Source of the DNA: Phialocephala subalpina
Taxonomy: Eukaryota; Ascomycota; Leotiomycetes; Helotiales; Mollisiaceae
DNA: 64,000 nt
Assembly (NCBI GenBank): GCA_900073065.1
Contig: FJOG01000023.1
Coordinates: 66,048-130,047, forward strand
Direction: 5' to 3'
In this document: positions 41,582-51,381 of the stretch, in pieces
Layout: the number at the start of each line of letters is the position of its first letter
Position numbering within the stretch: position 1 is the first letter of the stretch
Notes under the pieces: model-generated
The model's input: the letters and a program-made list of their open reading frames with translations, nothing else
Databases searched by the model: none
What the model was told of the DNA's origin: nothing
Position numbers and translations under genes: made by a program

Positions 41582-41952
41582 AGGTCCTGTTAATATCCCT
41601 GAATTCTGCGAACTTTCAAAAGATGGGAGAAAGGTAAGTCGATAGAACCAACAATAGATCATGCTAGATATGAATTATATGCAAATATACATTATTACCC
41701 TCAAACAACTTACCCCTTGACAAGTGAAAAACATGAAGTGCAAACAGAGCAAGTATCGTTCGTGCTGAGAAACAAGAAAACAGATGAAAAGCAACGGGAG
41801 CACGCAACCATGGTTCTTCTGTTTAGTCTGAGGAACAGCCAGATTTCAACCCGAACAGCTAGGAAGTTTCGAGGTTACCCCAAGCCATCCTTTTCCTTCC
41901 TCTATCTTTCGATCATCTCACATCTCACAGCAACTCCACAAACTCACTCAAT
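41582..41952. other. Intergenic, nothing recognised
   Basis: This is the promoter and leader of the next cluster gene, with CTCACA-type repeats near the start codon. Confidence 0.5.
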
Positions 41953-42450
41953 ATGGACGCAAACAACAACAACGCTGCCAACGGCAACCAAGACAACAAC
42001 GCCTCGTCTGAGGGTACAGCAAAGAAGACGGCCCGAATTCCTCTGCCATCTTCCCCGCTTAGCGGGCGTGTCTGGAGCCCCAAGCATCAAGATTTCATCG
42101 TCCTAGGACCGCGGCAGTCAACCTCATGGACTATGATGAATGCGCCGAACGCTATCTCCACACCCACCCATAGAAGTGCGTCAAGTGCTGAACCTCAACC
42201 CGGTGTCGCCAATCTCACAGCTGACAACCCTCAACAGACACAGGCACCCCGACAATACTCAGTCACGCGTGCTCCAGAGCATCATCCGTACTGGATGATG
42301 CAGAGCACCGGACATCCGATCATACAACAGGAGCCTCAAAGAGCGTACCAGTCCCCATATCCTCCTCGCGGCCCCAATAAGTGCCCGTACTGTCCTGCCT
42401 ACCTCAGCTCTCCTCAAGAAATGGTCGATCATATTCAAACCCAGCACTAG
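41953..42450 (+). CDS. Small disordered protein with C-terminal C2H2-like finger (cluster member)
   Basis: A 165-aa single-exon protein starts MDANNNNAANGNQDNNASSE, an Asn-rich disordered end. It passes through SAEPQPGVANLTADNPQQ and a Pro/Gln-rich middle, and ends with KCPYCPAYLSSPQEMVDHIQ, TQH, stop. The finger is C-x2-C-x12-H-x4-H at the extreme C-terminus. EPQPGVANLTAD lines up with EPQPEVIDLTADD in the next gene, so the two are duplicates, but the SUMO-interaction-like core VIDLT is here VANLT. No signal peptide or membrane segment. Function unknown. Confidence 0.7.
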   Translation: MDANNNNAANGNQDNNASSEGTAKKTARIPLPSSPLSGRVWSPKHQDFIVLGPRQSTSWTMMNAPNAISTPTHRSASSAEPQPGVANLTADNPQQTQAPRQYSVTRAPEHHPYWMMQSTGHPIIQQEPQRAYQSPYPPRGPNKCPYCPAYLSSPQEMVDHIQTQH

Positions 42451-43067
42451 ATGCTTTGGATATGAGAGCCGCGGAGGAAGTAAAGGTAGGTGAATGGCTA
42501 TCAGATCTGAGATGCGTGAACAATTGGAAGTCAAGGTAAGAATGCGAATCATTCCCGGTGTGCTGTGCCGGAGAACGAAAGATCATGGGAGGTGGATAGC
42601 TAGGTGGATAGACAATAAAGACCCCCTCTCCCCCCAACTTACTCCATAAACAATGCAAATGAGCAGGTGAAATTAAAAGCAAAATCCCCAAAACGGCGTG
42701 AAAATCCTTCGTGCCACAAAGCAGCGCAGCCAAGCTATTTCCAACGAGCCTCCGTTGAAAGGGCGAAGTTCCACGACTTCTGGAACACTCGGGTGATGCT
42801 GCTGTTCACCGACTGTGCAGGTGCTCCATGAATAAGCTTTCTTATCGACAAACCTCACCTTTGAGTTGAAAAGTCCTCGCACTCGAACACCCATTAAAGC
42901 ACTGGCTCTACTTATTCCTTTAACATAGAACATCCAAACAAGGTAATACGAGGCTTGAACAGATGTAGTTGGGAAGGGATATATGCCCTGGATGCGGTCC
43001 AATAAATCGACTTTCTCTTCTTTTCCCCTTCCACTAAGCATCTCGGAGACACATCTTAACGGCAATC
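42451..43067. other. Intergenic, nothing recognised
   Basis: This spacer lies between two tandem cluster members. A minus-strand frame (42673-43065) has no motif and overlaps the next leader. Confidence 0.5.
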
Positions 43068-43915
43068 ATGTCGAACTCCATCAACACCAACGGCAACGTC
43101 AACAATAACCCAACAAACAACATCTCAACTGAAGGTGCTGCAACAAAACCTTCACGGCCAACCATACTGCCATGGCCGGGGTCAACACGCTGGCCTCCAC
43201 TGTATACACCGAACGGCGTATCTACCCAACATCAAGAACCGAGCCTCAACCAGAGGTGATCGACCTCACAGCCGACGATCCTCCACAACCACGAAGCGAG
43301 CCAAGAGAGGTGATCGATCTCACAGCTGACAGGCCTCCACGAAGACGTCGAAGAGAGACAGTAGTGCCAATGGTTGTGAAATTACCTCAGAATCTAGTCT
43401 CACCATCACCCGCTGATAATACTCAGTATCATGACACGGGTCGGGTTGATGTCCAGGAGCAGAACCGCTTACAAGACCTTGCTCGCGCGGCGTTGATGAC
43501 ATTGGAGCAACAAGAGCAAATCAGAACTCAAATGCCTGCAACTCAACCACCAGCGACACCAGTGACGCGAGTTCAGCGACCACCACAATCCTACGATCCG
43601 GGTCCACAGGCTTCTCTCGCGAATCGTGATCTTGTTGCACTCCCAAGAAGATCGAGCTTGATCTTTCCAGTAGCTCGTAACGCAACGGTAAGCAGTCGTT
43701 ACCAGTCGAGAGGCTACCCTCAACCATGGTGGCAATCAGCGTTGGCATCAAGACCTCGACACAACCTAGCTCTGGTGGCTTCATACACTCACAACGAATA
43801 CATTGCGGCAGGAGAACAGAACTTCCGCAAATGTCCTCACTGCAATTCATGGCTCTTGACAGGCCAAGATCTGATTGATCACGTTAGTGAACAGCACTGG
43901 CTTCTGTTAATGTGA
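43068..43915 (+). CDS. Cluster member with two SIM-like VIDLT motifs and C2H2-like finger; frameshifted
   Basis: The ATG at 43068 opens MSNSINTNGNVNNNPTNNIS, like its paralogues, and runs to TGA at 43257-43259. Most of the expected protein lies in another frame that is open from at least 43172 (MAGVNTLAS) to TGA at 43913-43915. That frame reads EPQPEVIDLTADDPPQP, EPREVIDLTADRPP, RRRRRE, a Gln/Pro-rich middle, and FRKCPHCNSWLLTGQDLIDH with VSEQHWLLLM. The two frames should join near GVSTQHQ/SRTEPQP (about 43230-43250). No intron of acceptable size fits, so one base appears lost, or translation starts at ATG 43172. VIDLT followed by acidic residues matches the SUMO-interacting motif consensus. 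SIM pair plus basic patch plus finger suggests a SUMO-dependent nuclear role; this is inference. Confidence 0.6.
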
Positions 43916-44347
43916 GACAGTAGACAAGCAGATAGACAACAATACAATACCCCTTCCATTCCCCGAAAATATCCTAATGCCATTCAGATAAACATGTGAC
44001 ATCGAAATCGAGTAGGAGAATAAATTACGGAACAGCTTTCTTGCAGTATTATGAACAAGAAGGCTCAGAGAAATTTTCATTGTCCCAGCCTTGTATGAAC
44101 TTTCGCGATCCAATGGGCGTATCTCATCGAGGATGATAGGAGGCTAAGATCTCAACGCTCTCCAGCTGGATGCAGTACAGCATCACAACCCTGCGCACCC
44201 AGCCTGTAACAAAGCCCCCCCCCCAAAAAAAAGACTGGGAGACTGGGCGCACTGTCTCAGAGTGTTAACTTCTACTGTTTCGCGTACAGTGAACACGATT
44301 TCTTCCCTTCTGTCTTTAGTGAACAACTACACTGTCAGCCATCTCTC
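43916..44347. other. Intergenic with homopolymer tract
   Basis: Contains a C-run directly followed by an A-run at about 44217-44232, a likely sequencing or slippage hot spot. No gene is seen. Confidence 0.55.
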
Positions 44348-44920
44348 ATGGAGCTCGCTCGAGCTGAGCAAGGGAATCGCGCCAGAGAAGAAGGATTTCC
44401 CGCACGTCAACCACAGACAGCGGATCCTCAGGTACGGCAACGGCAAAAGGACCTCGAAGCGCTCTCTCAAGTTGAGCAAGAGTATCGCGCTAGACAAGAA
44501 GGATTAACCGCGCATCCACCACGGACTGCACCATGGACAAGCAATCAGCAGCCGCAACCAGCTCCGTATCAGCCACAGTACTCTCAACAGTATCAGATAC
44601 CAGTAGCGCTGATATGGGGTCACCAGAGTTGTGCACCTCCTCCACCTCCACCAGACCAGAGACAGCAACAGCGACAAGGACCAATTTATGACCCAAGACT
44701 GGCCGAAGCCCCGCTTCTTGGAGATCCAGATCGCGTTGCAATCCCCGGAGGATGGGAGCGATACAAGAGCTCCCATCAAGGCAATCCCTTCCAAGCACCA
44801 ATGGGAGCCGGACAAGCGCAAGCCTCTGGACCTGCTCCGCAGTTCCGCCAATGTCCGTACTGCCCCGCTTATTTCGATACAAGTCAAGACATGATGTATC
44901 ACATTGGAGCACAGCATTAG
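44348..44920 (+). CDS. Small Gln-rich protein with C-terminal C2H2-like finger (cluster member)
   Basis: A 190-aa single-exon protein. Two imperfect repeats open it: ELARAEQGNRAREEGFPARQ and ALSQVEQEYRARQEGLTAHP, likely short helices. A Gln/Pro/Tyr-rich region with a run of Pro follows, then FRQCPYCPAYFDTSQDMMYH, IGAQH and stop TAG. The finger is nearly identical in spacing to the members ending at 42450 and 43915. The codon after QH is TAG here and TGG in the neighbour, with matching sequence downstream (CTTCTGTKAATGTGAG), so the neighbour's WLLLM tail and this stop derive from one base change. Function unknown. Confidence 0.7.
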   Translation: MELARAEQGNRAREEGFPARQPQTADPQVRQRQKDLEALSQVEQEYRARQEGLTAHPPRTAPWTSNQQPQPAPYQPQYSQQYQIPVALIWGHQSCAPPPPPPDQRQQQRQGPIYDPRLAEAPLLGDPDRVAIPGGWERYKSSHQGNPFQAPMGAGQAQASGPAPQFRQCPYCPAYFDTSQDMMYHIGAQH

Positions 44921-45789
44921 CTTCTGTGAATGTGAGTCAGTGTCCGTGAACTTGCGAGCTAGGCAATGGTAAGGTAGGATCTTGAGCTTCATGATGAGTA
45001 CGAGGAATCTATGCGACGAACTCAAGATTAGAAAATTTGAGACAGCAGAGATTCCCTCATCCCCAACAGCGCTGTAAATCAGCTGGGCTCCTGAAGCTGA
45101 TTTGACAAGGTAACGTCCGTCCCTAGGTGGAGAGAAACCCATCGTGCCGAAGCGAATCCATTGTTTATGGGCCTCAATTTCTCCCTTGCGAGCATATGAA
45201 GTTATAGTTAGTATGTCGTTGTTCTTCAGCCGTTTTTCTATAAGGATTCGGTTTGCAATGAGAAAATACCGCGGTTGTAGTTATACTGTCGATCGTCTCG
45301 TCTCGGGCGTCGAAAGCCGCTTCGGCTGTTCCCCCCCTGTTTTATCATGACTATCGACCTGTCTCCGAGTTTCGGGGCTACGGCACGAAACTATTATCAA
45401 GAAAGAATATGACTCCAAGTTTTGAAGACTCAAACACAAGGAAACCTGCGTGCCGAGTTTATCTGGACAAAGAGGGAGGCACACAAAACGCCAAGCGAAT
45501 TTATCGCTCGCATCAAGGCATGCCAGTCTTCGAGCGCCATCGACAGCTTTCTGTGACGGGCCATTGAATAACCGACATCCCTGAGGCGAAAATCCCATAG
45601 TACAAATGAAAATCCGACTAAATCGCATAATATCTCAATACAAAAAGATCCAAGTCTAGTCACGATGCTCTGAACTTATATTTAATCTTATATGATTCTA
45701 ACCTACGAATTTCTTTCCGAAGAACTTATATAAAGGATTATTAATTATGTCTTGATTTATTATTTGTTTTATAACTTAATTCTTTACCT
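44921..45789. other. Intergenic, partly AT-rich (possibly RIP-mutated)
   Basis: Bases about 45660-45790 are strongly TA-rich (TTATATTTAATCTTATATGA and similar), unlike flanking DNA. No gene is seen; the AT-rich block abuts the transcription-factor relic. Confidence 0.5.
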
Positions 45790-46062
45790 TATGTTTGGGA
45801 GGCACGAACGGCTGAATCTTGGAGGAAAGAGTTTGATGCAGCTCTTAGAGAACAAGGATTGTTTGCTTTGTCGAATGATGGTACTTTGACGAAGCTGAGG
45901 CTGGAATATGCTGGCTTAAGTATAAGCGCTGCTGATTGGGGGAAGTGGTATGCGGGGATGGATTCTTTCGGTACTTTGATCATGATTGCATCGTCTCTTC
46001 TGCGAAGTATTAGCTGCGGCCTTATCATCTCGAAGCTACCAGCTGACACTGAATGGCCGTAA
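45790..46062 (+). pseudogene. C-terminal relic of a fungal transcription-factor domain
   Basis: An open frame without a usable start reads LPYVWEARTAESWRKEFDAA, LTKLRLEYAGLSIS and MDSFGTLIMIASSLLR, ending TAA at 46062. The LP-x-WEA-x(4)-W pattern is typical of the distal part of fungal-specific transcription-factor domains (PF04082-type regulators). Upstream the frame dissolves into an AT-rich block (45660-45790) and no other exon is recognisable. It looks like the surviving 3' end of a larger gene truncated by repeat-associated decay. Family assignment rests on a short stretch and is tentative. Confidence 0.5.
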
Positions 46063-46151
46063 GTACGAAAGCATTTCAAGAGCTGTACAAGTCGAAAGAT
46101 CCTCTACTCTTCTCCCGTTAAAATCTTCAGATTACCCTTTCAACCACGCCT

Positions 46152-47345
46152 TCATTCCTTCAAAGCCTTATAAACCCACTTCGCACAAATCTCCCTCGCG
46201 AACGGTACCTTCTTCCACCAATCCAACTCATTAATAAACCCCACAACGACCACCTCATCCGTCGGATCAATCCAAAACCAAGTCCCAAACACGCCACGCC
46301 AAAAGTAGCTCCCCACCTTCAGACTACTCATCCCCTGCACCTGATTTTGCACGATCGCCACCCCGAGACCAAAGCCTAAATTCTCAAGCACATGAGCACC
46401 AAACTTCAGGTGCACTCCAGGCTTAAGCACGCTCGTGCGCATCAGCTCGATCGTACTGGGTTGCAAGTACCGCTTCCCCTCGAATTCCCCGCCGTTAAGC
46501 AGCATCTGCGAGAAACGGAAGTAGTCGTCGACGGTAGAGAGAATCGCCATGCCGCCGCCGATAAACTTAGGTCTAGTGGTGTTGTACGTTCCTTCAAGGG
46601 GAACAGACACCAGCTTGCCAGTCCCGTCGTCATTGTGGTTGCTCACCAGGCGCTCTAGCTTGGAAGCTGGCAGCACGAAGCCGGTATCAGCCATCCCCAG
46701 GGGTGTAAAGAGACGCTGCGCGAGGAAGTCATCGAGGAGCTGACCAGTGAGCTTCTCGATGATATACCCCTGGACGTCAACGCTGGGCCCGTAGCGCCAT
46801 TCTTTGCCGGGCTGGAAAGCTAGTGGCAGCGTAGCTAGGATGTTAATCATGTCTTGCAGATCACCTTTCCTCATATGATTGGCGTCATACTCTCCGCGAC
46901 CTACAAAGCCTGCTGTGTGGCTCATGAGCTGCTTCATCGTCATTGGCGTATCTTGATCCACCAGTTCAACCTCCCCTCCCTCATTCTCGACTTTGACTTT
47001 GAGGTCGGAGAATTCTGGGATGAACTTGCAGACCGGGTCTTCGAGCGCCCAGAGGCCTTCTTCCCACAGCATCATCATGGCGGCAGCCATGATCGGTTTC
47101 AGCATGGATGCGATGCGATAGATGCTGGTGGTCTTGATCGGGACGGGGATGGCTGCTGAGACATCGTGCACACCGTAGGCGTCACGGTGGACGATCTCGC
47201 CGTGGCGGGCGATGAGAGTCACGACATTAGCCAGCTTGCCCTCGTCTACCAGCTTGTGAAATTGGGTATCGAATTCTGCAAGGCCATCTTTGGTGAAGCC
47301 TTGCAGTGAACCGTCGCTGCTCTCCAAAGGATCACTGGTCGACAT
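46152..47345 (-). CDS. Serine beta-lactamase-like esterase (class C / EstB-type)
   Basis: A 397-aa single-exon hydrolase of the beta-lactamase/transpeptidase-like family. In fungi these act as esterases, acyltransferases or lactonases, often in secondary metabolism. The catalytic S-x-x-K is SMLK in YRIASMLKPIMAAAM (about residue 80). The family Tyr motif is YGPSVDVQG, and MTMKQLMSHTAGFV and FTPLGMADTGFVLP are standard family blocks. IDPTDEVVVVGFIN occupies the place of the third motif. There is no signal peptide or membrane segment. It is intronless, in contrast to most neighbours, and is flanked by a regulator relic and AT-rich DNA, an accessory setting. Transfer or duplication is possible but cannot be shown from this window. 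Confidence 0.9.
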   Translation of the reverse strand: MSTSDPLESSDGSLQGFTKDGLAEFDTQFHKLVDEGKLANVVTLIARHGEIVHRDAYGVHDVSAAIPVPIKTTSIYRIASMLKPIMAAAMMMLWEEGLWALEDPVCKFIPEFSDLKVKVENEGGEVELVDQDTPMTMKQLMSHTAGFVGRGEYDANHMRKGDLQDMINILATLPLAFQPGKEWRYGPSVDVQGYIIEKLTGQLLDDFLAQRLFTPLGMADTGFVLPASKLERLVSNHNDDGTGKLVSVPLEGTYNTTRPKFIGGGMAILSTVDDYFRFSQMLLNGGEFEGKRYLQPSTIELMRTSVLKPGVHLKFGAHVLENLGFGLGVAIVQNQVQGMSSLKVGSYFWRGVFGTWFWIDPTDEVVVVGFINELDWWKKVPFAREICAKWVYKALKE

Positions 47346-48445
47346 GCTGATTTAAGTCCTTGAAGCCCTCTTTGAAAGCTGCGTACTGAAGTGAAAGAGA
47401 AGGCGTGAGCGAGTCTTTGCGTTTGTATTGAAGGAGGGGTTGCTGTTGAATTAAAAGCTCAGGTCCAGTCAGGGGCGTCGGCTAAAAATAAGACGGGACA
47501 TCGAAACCCCGCTTGTGGGAAGCGAGGTTACACAAGAAAGAAAGCAGACTTGCTTTCTTTGTCTCCTAAGGCCATGTATAGTGCAGTTTAGCCTCGCGTC
47601 AGCCACAGTTCTGAATAGCCACAAGCTTGACAATTGATGATATAAGTGAAATTACAGCGTAATTATTATGGGACGTGCGGGGTCGTTTTACACGAACTAA
47701 AAATAGTTAATTGTTTTGACTCGGGGTTCCGATCCGCGTGGCGACTTTATATAAATTTGCGCGCTATAATAACTATTAAGCTAATAACGATTTCTAGTAT
47801 AATAGTAAAGCTTTAAAGCTCGAATAAAACCCCTTTATAAGTATTAGGAATAGTAAGAGCTCGATAGTAGAACTATAATTAAAGAATTTTATTGCGCTAT
47901 AAAAAAAGACTTTTCGTAAATTAAGCGCGAAGGCGACGATACGAACGTAATTTTCTAGTGGGAAAAGCTCAAAGTATTCAAGAGTAGCCACGGAATATAC
48001 CTGATACAAAAATATGGGAGAAATCGATGTATTTACCAATTTTGAAATACTTAAAGTCAAAGTACTTTATCATTTTTCTCGGCACAGGGGGTTTCTCGCT
48101 ACCTAGGGAGGGACGTTAGATAAACAATACAATTATTCCTCTAAATCTAATATTCTTCAACAATGAAAAACACTATGACGGCTAGAAAATAGAACAGCAC
48201 CTAATAGCACATCGATTTTGACATCGACCATAACAAGCTCTCAATCGAGAGAACAACACACTAACAAGTGCTGAATATATTAATACTGCTTTTCAACTTC
48301 AACAAATAAAATACGCCCAATCATGAAATATCTTGCTCCTGATGTCCACTTCTGCTTAGCCATGATCGAGGAGAACTTCCATCGTTCAGGATGTTTGTGG
48401 TTCGCATCCACTAGGACAAGCATCCCGATGCGTTGAAGACCTCTT
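47346..48445. other. AT-rich gene-free block, probably RIP-mutated repeat remnant
   Basis: From about 47640 to 48120 the sequence is rich in TA, TATA and ATAAT with frequent stops in all frames, very different from the flanking genes. Hairpin-forming sequences precede it: AACCCCGCT/AGCGAGGTT near 47507-47530 and AAAGAAAGCA/TGCTTTCTTT near 47540-47566. No open transposase frame is seen. Confidence 0.55.
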
Positions 48446-49425
48446 CTACTCCCGACTAGAACGGACCGACTTCAATGAAATTCCTCGTTGCTCCTTCAAC
48501 TTCTTCGTAAACCCCTTCACCATAGTCCCATGATCATAATCCTTATGGGCCGAGGATTCTCGACAACCGGTAAACGGGATCTTGACCTGTTGGATTCTCT
48601 CTGCCCATGTGAGAGCTTCCCATACCGTCTTGCCGAATACCTGACTGGGTTCTAAATAGTTGTTGCTTTGCGATACCGTGAACAACCCACATATCTTGGC
48701 GTTGTGTCCACAGCTGCAAGTGCTCGTGCACATGGTTGCTAGATGGAATAGATTCTGCAACAAGTTCATTCGTAGGTTTGTTCTCGACTCTTCGAGGAGG
48801 TCTACCCATTGTTAGTCTAGCTGCCTCGTCATAATTTGCGGCCATACTCACTGCGAATCCTCATGAAGACATTTGAATCCAGCTCGTCAGCTTGCTCCTT
48901 GAGGTCAAAGTATGAGGACTTGTGATGAAAGAGCAAAGCCTGAGTAATCTTCTCAAAAGCCTTATCTTCATCAAACCAGTAAGCAGCTAACATAAGTCTC
49001 CAGAGTTCCTTGCTATCAGTAACTCCCTCGCACCTTAACCAATCTTTCACAGCCCATGCAAGCGGGACAACGCAATCCCATTTGTCTGCTGCAATTGCGA
49101 TATTTAAAATCTCAGGAGCTCTAACCGGCTCGACAAAGGCGTCATTTCGACCGTGAAGAATATTGCATATGGCTCTTAAGGCGTCAGGATCGTCTTCGGG
49201 AAGAGGAAGCTCCACAGGTTGGGTATTGGTAGTTCTAATCAACAATGCTTGGCCTTCGCTGAACTGAGGCCCGAGCATAGCGGAGAAGACTTTAGATGTG
49301 TTCTTAAGGATGAGAGAATAAACTCGAAGTCGAGCCTTGTCGGCGCCAACGAGGAAGACAACATCGCCGTCGGCTGCTATGTCAGGCAACGCAGCGGAGG
49401 TGCTGACAACCTCCTCTTCACCCAT
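48446..49425 (-). CDS. BTB/POZ domain protein
   Basis: BTB domains mediate dimerisation or link substrates to cullin-3; fungal proteins of this type are mostly uncharacterised. Exon 1 (48852-49425) starts MGEEEVVSTSAALPDIAADG. It contains DVVFLVGADKARLRVYSLIL, KNTSKVFSAMLGPQFSEGQ (the BTB core), LPLPEDDPDALRAICNILHG, and a helical C-terminal domain (AWAVKDWLRCEG, RLMLAAYWFDEDKAFEKIT). A 50-nt intron (48802-48851, GTGAGT donor, CTAAC branch, GGTAG acceptor) leads to exon 2 (48446-48801) with LLEESRTNLRMNLLQNLFHL and a Cys-rich stretch (CTSTCSCGHNAKICGLF). Length is 309 aa. An upstream in-frame ATG (49536) would add 37 residues; 49425 is preferred because the conserved acidic start is there. 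Confidence 0.88.
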
Positions 49426-50903
49426 GATCACGATAAATGTTCCTGCAATGGTGATACTTTCGTGTATGAGATTTGTGAAACTTTGTTGGAGAAGAAAGGT
49501 GTCGAGGCTGTGATGATAGCTGGTTCGGGCCGGCATTGAGGCCGACCGGGCTGGTGCAGGTCCCGAAACGATGAGGCGCAGGCCGGCGGCAGGAGAAAGC
49601 CGTGTTGATGGCTGATTCGTGAGATATTGTTTGCTGAATTTTGCGTCTGTTGAAAAATCTATCGTTCAATAATGCTTGATCAAGGCTGATTTGCAACGGT
49701 TGAAGAACAAGAAGATCGGAGCACCAGGAGGCATGGAAAGAGGCTTCATTTCACATGATGCGGTAAGGTAGAAGGCCCTGTCCGGACGCTGGAGCAAATG
49801 CGTGCTGAATCAGGTTCGCAGACGGAAGACAGATTCTGAAAGATAGCAGATACTCATTGTAGGTAATATGCGCATTCAAATGCTTTGATTGTGAGTAGAG
49901 ACTAGAAAGAGGGAGTGGAAGACTGCGTTGGTAAATCTCTGCTTTACATTTGGAGAATGAGCTTGACCTTTAACCTTAGTGCAGCGGGGCGCGAACGTTC
50001 CGCTCCGCTCCGCCCCTCCACCCGTCTTGGAAATCCTTCTCACATTTCAATTCCCACAATTCGCATTTCCAACACGATTTCATCACTCCAATCAATAGAA
50101 AGCATCATTTTCCTCTGAGAAGTATCAGAACCCGTAAACATTGCAACCTTGCGTGCGCCTTGAGCTTTGAAAAGTCCCCCTAGCCTGTTGATGTTTNNNN
50201 NNNNNNNNNNNNNNNNNNNNNNNNNNNNNNNNNNNNNNNNNNNNNNNNNNNNNNNNNNNNNNNNNNNNNNNNNNNNNNNNNNNNNNNNNNNNNNNNNNNN
50301 NNNNNNNNNNNNNNNNNNNNNNNNNNNNNNNNNNNNNNNNNNNNNNNNNNNNNNNNNNNNNNNNNNNNNNNNNNNNNNNNNNNNNNNNNNNNNNNNNNNN
50401 NNNNNNNNNNNNNNNNNNNNNNNNNNNNNNNNNNNNNNNNNNNNNNNNNNNNNNNNNNNNNNNNNNNNNNNNNNNNNNNNNNNNNNNNNNNNNNNNNNNN
50501 NNNNNNNNNNNNNNNNNNNNNNNNNNNNNNNNNNNNNNNNNNNNNNNNNNNNNNNNNNNNNNNNNNNNNNNNNNNNNNNNNNNNNNNNNNNNNNNNNNNN
50601 NNNNNNNNNNNNNNNNNNNNNNNNNNNNNNNNNNNNNNNNNNNNNNNNNNNNNNNNNNNNNNNNNNNNNNNNNNNNNNNNNNNNNNNNNNNNNNNNNNNN
50701 NNNNNNNNNNNNNNNNNNNNNNNNNNNNNNNNNNNNNNNNNNNNNNNNNNNNNNNNNNNNNNNNNNNNNNNNNNNCATCCGTAAATGCTTCCAGCACTGC
50801 CTGCCATATTGTCCGTCCCAAAAGACTACCAACTTATACAAAAATCGAAAGTAAAATCGAAAAACCCATTCCACAGCAGCGCCATACAAAAAAATGAATA
50901 ATC
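49426..50903. other. Intergenic with assembly gap (50197-50775)
   Basis: 579 undetermined bases lie within gene-poor flanks. The visible parts show no gene. A GC-rich GGGGCGCGAACGTTCCGCTC occurs at about 49986. Confidence 0.8.
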
Positions 50904-51381
50904 CTAATAAAAATACACCCCATCTCCCTCCATCCTTCCCTCCTCCTCCAACTCTCTCAAACAACTCTTGACTCTCTTGACCATCGCCTCTCCATACTTT
51001 GGTCCAAGTGGTGGTGTCGGGATACTCGTATCCGGTCTCAACCATGGCACGTTACTTGACCCATTACACGCTTTCCTCATCCTCTCGACTGCTGCTTCGT
51101 CGTACCCCGCACCTGTAACGATAGCTTGGGGAACCTTGGCGTAGTTTTGAGAGCCGATATTTTCGGGCGAGGAAGGTGGTGTGCCGGAGAGTAAAGATGG
51201 GATTTCTGAGATGCCGGCTGAAGGGGTGAGGATTACGTGAACCACTGGAATCGTCAGTTGGTGAGGGTGAGGGAAGGAGCGGGGGAGACGTACCTTCGTA
51301 ATCGGGCATGAGGCTTTTCTTTACTGCTGTTGCGATTTGTGGTGTTTTGCCACAGAGGACGATAGGTATTGCCGCCGCCAT
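50904..51381 (-). CDS. Conserved fungal protein of unknown function
   Basis: Two exons (51294-51381, 50904-51244) are joined by a 49-nt intron (GTACGT...TTCCAG) in phase 1; 142 aa. It starts MAAAIPIVLCGKTPQIATAV, then KKSLMPDYEVVHVILTPSAG, resembling a small Rossmann-like strand-loop-helix start (IVLCG), and continues to KVPQAIVTGAGYDEAAVERM and LGPKYGEAMVKRVKSCLREL. I recognise the arrangement as a recurrent short fungal protein but not a named family. An in-frame ATG at 51459 would add a basic 26-residue extension; 51381 gives the start that fits relatives. No signal peptide. Confidence 0.75.

Noticed and set aside
47715..47742. B-box-like GGGGTTCCGATCC in AT-rich DNA
   Set aside because: No A box or tRNA fold around it; a single short match is not enough for a SINE or tRNA call.
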